64,000 nt of DNA, taken from NCBI RefSeq assembly GCF_034422975.1, contig NZ_CP139873.1, forward strand, positions 1,984,001 to 2,048,000, given 5' to 3'. Of the stretch, positions 58,968 through 64,000 are shown piece by piece. Position 1 is the first letter of the stretch. Every line of letters begins with the position of its first letter. Below the pieces are notes generated by a model that was not told the origin of the DNA, did no database searches, and was given only the letters and a program-made list of their open reading frames with translations. Made by a program: the position numbers and the translations under genes. The DNA comes from Idiomarina sp. PL1-037. Its GTDB lineage: Bacteria > Pseudomonadota > Gammaproteobacteria > Enterobacterales > Alteromonadaceae.

Positions 58968-61472
58968 ATGCCGAACCATTATTTTGACCAACTTATCGAT
59001 CAGTTAAAACCCGTCGTTTACGATACCGACTTTGACACCTTATTTCAGTCCTTAACTGAAAACGAAGATGGTCCCACAAAATTCAAGCTTAAAATGGAGC
59101 TCAGGCGTTTAGCCGCTTCCTGTCATCGCACTGTTGACTTACGTAATCAGGTTGATGGCGAATGCCGTCCTTACGAATACAATGGACGCCGGCATCAGCT
59201 TGACGATGTTGCTATTGAAATTTTTGAGCGGGGTCTGGAAACCTATAAAGGCGTTTTCACCCAGGATACTTTTGAGCAAATACTGGATGCAGATAACCAT
59301 TTACGCCAGGCTCGCGAAGAAGAAAGAGCCTTCGCACAAAGTTTAGCGGACCACAATGCCGAGCCCCTAAGTGGCCAATCACCATTTTTGAACAGCGACA
59401 ACGAGGCTGAATCTTACCTTCTGGAAACATTCCACTTTGGCCAGTACCCTTACCGCGCCGAAGAACGAATGAATTTTACCATCGAAGTCGGGCTTGAAGA
59501 CAGTGAAGGAAAAAATTATCAGGCGGTAACGGCTGATATTTCCATTACGGGGATGCGTGTACGTGTTAACGACGAACATAATCTGCAAGACGGCGATTCG
59601 CTGTCGCTTTATTTTACCGGACTGGCAAAGGAGTTCACAGTAAACCCTGAAACCCGAATTCCCTATCGTGTTGTCGGAGTTCAGGAGGTAGACGGTAAAC
59701 ATTACTTAAGTTTGAATCGAGATCCGGATTATCAGTCAGCCGAGCTGGATAAGTTTTTTCATCGATTCATTAATGGTTATAAGAAACGCTACCGCGTTAA
59801 TATTGACAATACTTACAACACAATACTCAATAAAGGACACGAGCAATTCCTGTTACCCAGGATGCAGCAGTTGCCGGTTTTCTTTTCTGAGTCAAACAAA
59901 CAACTGGTAGCCGATTACGTATTAACCACCGACAACAACCGTTTTATTTTAAGTAACTGGATTAATGAACTGAATCAAATCAGTTTCGGTTCTATTTTTA
60001 ATCTGCGTCGCAGCCGTTGGTTACTGCAGGACTTAGCTCAAAAAGAGCATGCTCGTTTACTGGTAATGACCTTCTCTATTACTGCCCGCGGAAAAATATA
60101 CAACTACTCAGCCACGGCAGAAGAGCTTCAGAAAACTGGGTTATGGGACACTTATATCGCCTTTGGCAGTAAAAAAGCCTCCTGGCGAGTTTATCAAATC
60201 GATTTACGCCGGGTAGATTTGAATCAGGCATGGCAACCTCAGAGCGTACCGGAAAACATTAATGTTCCGTTTCGTATCAATCCACCTACCGCGGAAGTTA
60301 GAAGAGCGATAGCACCTTTGCGATATATGGGGGTAGTCAACGACATAACGGATAGTTTGCAGGGCTTTTTCAATACTGGTATCGCAAAAGAACAGCTAGC
60401 ATCATTAAAAGCGTTCGCGCACCCACCGTCCACACCTATTCGCACAAAAGAAGCTCGCCTTGAGTTTATTAATTTACGCAGTGAGAAACGCTTCAGCTAC
60501 CGCAGCCGCTGCCGGGTTAAAGTTGGCAAACTTGTTCGTGACGGCATGATCATTGACCTTTCCGTCAGCGGTCTGCAAGTACAAATTGATACGCAGTTAC
60601 CAGCAGAGAAAGGTGACAATGTCGAAATTTCGATGACCGGCTTTAAGAAGCTCTATAAAAAAGCGAAATTAGATCATTTAAATTATATTGTCGCTTCTAT
60701 TGACGATGCACAGACCACATTACGTTTAAAAATTGAAGGTGATCACGAGCAGCATATGGGCTCGGAATTCATACGCTTTTTAATTCGTGAACAGCGCGGC
60801 TTGCTTAAACTACAGGTGGAAAACACCTCAATAAACGGACTGGAGCTATGTCTACGCAATTTATACTGCGACGCTCCGGCCTCATTGCCGGTTTTCCTAT
60901 ATAGAAATAAAAAACGTAGGACTTCTGTGCGGCGTGCCGGTCTCTCCAAATGGCCATCCGGGTGGGCTAAATTATTAGATAAATTTCCCGGCAGTCAGCC
61001 AACTGCAATTAATCTACAACCACTGCTGCGAGGGGACTCATTAACAGAAGAAATTCTCCCCAGATTAAATGATATGGATCGCACGTCGGAACCTGTCACT
61101 TTATTACTGTTACTGCGCTTATATCGTCAAAACGGTGAGGACATAGTTCAGACCCAATGGTCGAGGGGTAATGATAACCAGGCTATTGAATCTTTTATTG
61201 AGCAAAGCATTCCTAATTCAATCTTTCGCGCTGTCACTGTGACTCTTTCCAGAACAGGACGCCCTGATACTCAGTTTGTTCAGGCCGAACTGAGTTACAT
61301 TAGTCGCTATGCCGCTTACCGCGCGCAGGAAATAGAAGAAGACTTATGGCAGGTATACGCCATTGCGGACACAGTTGATGTGACCGAAAGCTTACTGGAA
61401 TTTGCCTTATCGGGCTCCGATGCGATTAAGGAACAGCAGCGACGCTTAAATAACTGGCTCAATAAGTTCTGA
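58968..61472 (+). CDS. Large protein with two PilZ domains
   Basis: 834 residues, no membrane segment seen. Two complete PilZ motifs: R163-x-x-x-R167 with D190-x-S-x-x-G195, and R508-x-x-x-R512 with D530-x-S-x-x-G535, both intact c-di-GMP-binding patterns. The N-terminal 100 residues, the region 250-480 and the C-terminal 250 residues have no family I recognise. It is a single gene between radA and serB, whose stop it overlaps by 27 bases. Such PilZ proteins may act as c-di-GMP effectors on motility or surface processes; role here unknown. Confidence 0.85.
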   Translation: MPNHYFDQLIDQLKPVVYDTDFDTLFQSLTENEDGPTKFKLKMELRRLAASCHRTVDLRNQVDGECRPYEYNGRRHQLDDVAIEIFERGLETYKGVFTQDTFEQILDADNHLRQAREEERAFAQSLADHNAEPLSGQSPFLNSDNEAESYLLETFHFGQYPYRAEERMNFTIEVGLEDSEGKNYQAVTADISITGMRVRVNDEHNLQDGDSLSLYFTGLAKEFTVNPETRIPYRVVGVQEVDGKHYLSLNRDPDYQSAELDKFFHRFINGYKKRYRVNIDNTYNTILNKGHEQFLLPRMQQLPVFFSESNKQLVADYVLTTDNNRFILSNWINELNQISFGSIFNLRRSRWLLQDLAQKEHARLLVMTFSITARGKIYNYSATAEELQKTGLWDTYIAFGSKKASWRVYQIDLRRVDLNQAWQPQSVPENINVPFRINPPTAEVRRAIAPLRYMGVVNDITDSLQGFFNTGIAKEQLASLKAFAHPPSTPIRTKEARLEFINLRSEKRFSYRSRCRVKVGKLVRDGMIIDLSVSGLQVQIDTQLPAEKGDNVEISMTGFKKLYKKAKLDHLNYIVASIDDAQTTLRLKIEGDHEQHMGSEFIRFLIREQRGLLKLQVENTSINGLELCLRNLYCDAPASLPVFLYRNKKRRTSVRRAGLSKWPSGWAKLLDKFPGSQPTAINLQPLLRGDSLTEEILPRLNDMDRTSEPVTLLLLLRLYRQNGEDIVQTQWSRGNDNQAIESFIEQSIPNSIFRAVTVTLSRTGRPDTQFVQAELSYISRYAAYRAQEIEEDLWQVYAIADTVDVTESLLEFALSGSDAIKEQQRRLNNWLNKF

Positions 61473-62108
61473 CTGTTTAAGGCAACCCTGTACCTCGAGT
61501 AGGTTATTGGAATTGACAGAGTAATCCGCAATAGCCTGCAATGCAGGTTTTGCATTAAAGGCAATACCAACAGCGGCGGCTTTAAGCATTAAGGCGTCAT
61601 TGGCGCCGTCTCCTACCGCTACGGTTCGCTCCGGTGGAATATTCCAATGACCGGCCAGTTGCTGCAGTTGTGCAGCTTTAACTTCAGCGTCAACAATGTC
61701 ACCTAATACCTTCCCGGTCAGGCAGCCATTGGCTACTTCCAGCTGGTTAGCGACAACCATATCCAGATTCAGGGCCGCTTGAACCCTGTCTGCAAACCAA
61801 GTGAAACCACCGGAAACCAGTGCCGTTTTCCAGCCCACGGCTTGCAGAGCCTGGATAAGTTCTTTAGCGCCTGGGTTAAATGGAATGGGCGAAAATAAAC
61901 TTTCCAGATCACACTCTTTAATGCCTTCAAGGCAGGCCACACGCTGGATTAAGCTCTGTGCGAAGTCAATTTCCCCCCTCATGGCGGCTTCCGTTATGGC
62001 TGAGACTTTAGTATAACGGTTGTTTAATCGTGCAATTTCGTCGATACACTCAATATGAATTAAGGTAGAATCCATGTCGAAAACAATTAAACCAGAACTG
62101 TATTTCAT
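61446..62108 (-). CDS. serB: Phosphoserine phosphatase
   Basis: A HAD-family enzyme completing serine synthesis. Motif I FDMDSTLI gives nucleophile D11 and acid D13; motif III is GDGANDALML. The 220-residue protein lacks the N-terminal extension of E. coli SerB (322 residues), so it is the minimal catalytic form. Divergent from the Smp-like gene, as in E. coli. Confidence 0.94.
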   Translation of the reverse strand: MKYSSGLIVFDMDSTLIHIECIDEIARLNNRYTKVSAITEAAMRGEIDFAQSLIQRVACLEGIKECDLESLFSPIPFNPGAKELIQALQAVGWKTALVSGGFTWFADRVQAALNLDMVVANQLEVANGCLTGKVLGDIVDAEVKAAQLQQLAGHWNIPPERTVAVGDGANDALMLKAAAVGIAFNAKPALQAIADYSVNSNNLLEVQGCLKQSELIEPVI

Positions 62109-62135
62109 TTAACGGGAATCTCCTGAGCCGAACTC

Positions 62136-62768
62136 ATGCGACTAACAGAATCCAGGCAATGGCAAAGAGTAAGAGGCACTTTGCTTAACAACAAAACCAA
62201 AGCCATTATTCGTATTATGACCAAACGTGCACTACGCTTAGCCGCTGCCGCAGGATTACTGCTAATCATTATTAATGTATGGAATATTGCCAGTGTCCAG
62301 TCGCAACAGCAACTTTTCTCACAAACTCAGTCGGTAACCCAGCTTATGATAGATCAAGCCGAGCACGAAGCTCGTTATTGGCTTGAACATCAAAATACTG
62401 AACGCTTAACAGCTCTGACTGATAATATAGCGAGCCACCCCGAAGTCATGGCGGCCACCATTCGTAACCGCTTTGGCGAACTGCTCGTTCACAGTGGCGT
62501 TGACTCATCTATTATTGATTGGCCCACTAGCGAAGACATTTCTGACCCTTGGGTACTGGTTGAAGAGATTAACCTGGAAGACGATGTGAGTGGGTATTTA
62601 CAGGTCATTTTCGATAAAAATTTATTATTGAAGCAAAGCCAGACCGCCCATAACGGCCTGATGCAACAAGGTAAACTGTTGCTTCTTTTGGCTATGCTGG
62701 CCGGTGTGTTTATTATGCTTGGCTTTAACCGGATACGAGATCGTTACTGGCAGGTTGAGCATCATTAA
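62136..62768 (+). CDS. Smp/YtjB-family inner-membrane protein
   Basis: A 210-residue protein with two membrane helices (about residues 36-52 and 182-200), with a periplasmic loop between (residues 55-180). It matches the Smp/YtjB family, located next to serB in E. coli. Function unproven. The start lies 27 bases from serB's start. Its 3' end overlaps the converging tatD gene by 44 bases. Confidence 0.8.
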   Translation: MRLTESRQWQRVRGTLLNNKTKAIIRIMTKRALRLAAAAGLLLIIINVWNIASVQSQQQLFSQTQSVTQLMIDQAEHEARYWLEHQNTERLTALTDNIASHPEVMAATIRNRFGELLVHSGVDSSIIDWPTSEDISDPWVLVEEINLEDDVSGYLQVIFDKNLLLKQSQTAHNGLMQQGKLLLLLAMLAGVFIMLGFNRIRDRYWQVEHH

Positions 62769-63522
62769 ACAGCTCACAACTGTTCTTCCATAAAGCTTCG
62801 CTAAGTGAGCCTTTATCAACTTCTCTCAACTCAGCTAGAGCGTCGAGAACCTGTGCAATCCTCGCCGGTTCATTACGTTCGCCCTGATGTCCGCAAATAG
62901 GCATATCCGGTGAGTCTGTCTCAAGCACCAGAGCCGATAGCGGTATTTTGGCTATTGTCTGGCGTGTTTTTTGTGCCCGGGTGTAAGTAATTACTCCGCC
63001 AACTCCCAGCTTATAACCGCAATCAACAAACTTCATAGCCTGCTCATAGCTGCCGCTAAAAGCGTGTATAACGCCTTGCTCAGGACCATATTGTTTGACT
63101 AACGGATGAGTTGTCTCCAGAGTTTTACGATGATGTATAATGACTGGCAGGCGATAGCTCTTCGCTAATTTCAGTTGTTCAATAAAGAGCTCGCGCTGCA
63201 GCTCGGAATTATCGCAGGTAGCATCCAGCCCTACTTCGCCCACTGCTCGTAATTGCTCATGTGGATTATCTAAGGCTTGCTCAAGCTCTTCCAGGTGCTT
63301 CAGATTATGTTGCTGAATAAACCAAGGATGCAAACCTAAAGCAAAGCGCCAGCTTGAGAACTGATTAACTAACTGCTGCAGCCGGGGCCATTGCTCAGCG
63401 CTAACACCCGGCACCATAAAACGTTCAACTTCGGCCTTGGCAGCCGCTTCTAAAACTTGCTCCCGGTCCTCATCAAATGCCTGAAAATCAATATGGCAAT
63501 GAGTGTCGTAAAGCGTATTCAT
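62725..63522 (-). CDS. TatD family deoxyribonuclease
   Basis: A 265-residue metal-dependent TIM-barrel hydrolase. The metal motif DTHCHIDF (H8, H10) is at the start; Glu in VGEVGLDA (about residue 92), His in HHRKTLE, His in IHAFSGS and Asp in LETDSPDMP complete the site. YjjV-type TatD genes lie close to prfC in E. coli, as here. Likely acts in DNA processing or repair; substrate unconfirmed. Confidence 0.9.
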   Translation of the reverse strand: MNTLYDTHCHIDFQAFDEDREQVLEAAAKAEVERFMVPGVSAEQWPRLQQLVNQFSSWRFALGLHPWFIQQHNLKHLEELEQALDNPHEQLRAVGEVGLDATCDNSELQRELFIEQLKLAKSYRLPVIIHHRKTLETTHPLVKQYGPEQGVIHAFSGSYEQAMKFVDCGYKLGVGGVITYTRAQKTRQTIAKIPLSALVLETDSPDMPICGHQGERNEPARIAQVLDALAELREVDKGSLSEALWKNSCELFNDAQPASNDLVSG

Positions 63523-63527
63523 AAGTT

Positions 63528-64000
63528 TTAGTGTTCCCGTGTGTGAGTAAACTCAATATCGGGATAACGCTCTTCTGCCAGGCTTAAGTTCACCATAGTC
63601 GGGGCAATGTACGTCAGGTTATCACCACCATCTAAGGCCAGATTCGCTTCTGCTTTACGACGAAACTCATCCAGTTTCTTCTCGTCTTTGCTGCTCACCC
63701 AGCGCGCTGTCGCAACGTTAATGTTTTCGTACATGGCATCCACTTTGTACTCTGTTCTCAAACGATGAACGACCACATCGAACTGCAGAACCCCAACAGC
63801 ACCGACAATCAAGTCATTGCTGATAAGCGGGCGGAATACCTGCACGGCACCCTCTTCGGATAACTGCACTAAGCCTTTTAATAATTGCTTCTGCTTCAGT
63901 GGATCTTTCAGACGGATACGACGGAAAAGCTCAGGCGCAAAGTTCGGGATACCACTAAACTTAAAGTCTTCGCCGGCGGTAAAGGTATCGCCGATTTGAA
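63528..64000 (-). CDS. prfC: Peptide chain release factor 3, C-terminal part
   Basis: The last 156 residues of RF3, cut by the right window edge, so the GTPase domain is not visible. The segment GIPNFAPELFRRIRLKDP followed by KQKQLLKGLVQLSEEGAVQVF is typical of RF3, and the C-terminal domain ends FTHTREH. It recycles RF1/RF2 after termination. Five bases before the tatD-family gene. Strongly identified despite truncation. Confidence 0.93.
   Translation of the reverse strand, partial: QIGDTFTAGEDFKFSGIPNFAPELFRRIRLKDPLKQKQLLKGLVQLSEEGAVQVFRPLISNDLIVGAVGVLQFDVVVHRLRTEYKVDAMYENINVATARWVSSKDEKKLDEFRRKAEANLALDGGDNLTYIAPTMVNLSLAEERYPDIEFTHTREH

Noticed and set aside
1..64000. CRISPR arrays, prophage, IS elements or tRNA genes
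   Set aside because: I saw no spaced repeat array, transposase, integrase, phage structural gene or cloverleaf sequence in either strand.

Overview
The window is a compact, chromosomal, almost fully coding stretch of a gammaproteobacterium. The protein set points to a marine Alteromonadales-type organism, and I infer something close to Idiomarina. The reasons are the TtpC-type TonB system, the RibBX variant, the FadR/FadD pair, and gene orders shared with E. coli (yoaA-tsaB-slp-fadD-rnd; apt-dnaX-ybaB-recR-htpG-adk; hisLGDCBHAFI; yajG-ampG; radA/serB/smp). The species call is inference. No prophage, IS element, CRISPR array, rRNA or tRNA was found.

Layout. 0-3 kb: RNase T, a 2-Cys peroxiredoxin, monothiol glutaredoxin and iron superoxide dismutase. 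3-10.5 kb: a more accessory stretch with an acyl-CoA synthetase, a signal-peptidase-like protein lacking the usual catalytic lysine, an AsmA-like DUF748 protein, MtfA, a DUF5610 protein and an orphan membrane protein. 10.5-21.5 kb: FadR, DsbB, YcgN, an MltB-type transglycosylase, YcgL, RNase D, FadD, a hydrolase, an Slp lipoprotein, TsaB and the YoaA helicase. 21.5-28.8 kb: the complete histidine operon with leader peptide and attenuator. 28.8-32.2 kb: MATE exporter, hydrolase, MAPEG protein and adenylate kinase. 32.2-38.3 kb: HtpG behind a near-consensus sigma-32 promoter, RecR, YbaB, DnaX with a nine-A slippery run, Apt and a CheY-like receiver. 38.9-43.9 kb: a six-gene TonB energy-transducing operon. 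44.4-46.2 kb: PriC, a histone-deacetylase-family enzyme, a ComFB-like protein and the 4.5S SRP RNA. 46.3-51.7 kb: enoyl-CoA hydratase, a KAS III enzyme, YajG-like lipoprotein, cyclophilin, AmpG and PanE. 51.7-55.7 kb: RibBX, RibD, NrdR and GlyA. 55.8-64 kb: EttA, RadA, a large double-PilZ protein, SerB, an Smp-like protein, TatD and the C-terminal part of release factor 3, cut by the window edge.

Genes that work together: the his operon makes histidine from PRPP and ATP. FadR probably controls fadD through a site seen upstream of fadD. The DUF3450-TtpC-ExbB-ExbD-TonB-TPR cluster powers outer-membrane receptors. GlyA, NrdR, RibD and RibBX lie in one run linking one-carbon, ribonucleotide reductase and flavin metabolism.

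No clear-cut novel system stands out. The points most worth a second look are the dnaX slippery run, two small ORFs between the TonB operon and the receiver gene that each need a single-base shift at a homopolymer, the lysine-less signal-peptidase homologue beside a kelch-like remnant, the deacetylase-ComFB pair, and paired TGTCGACA palindromes before the acyl-CoA synthetase.
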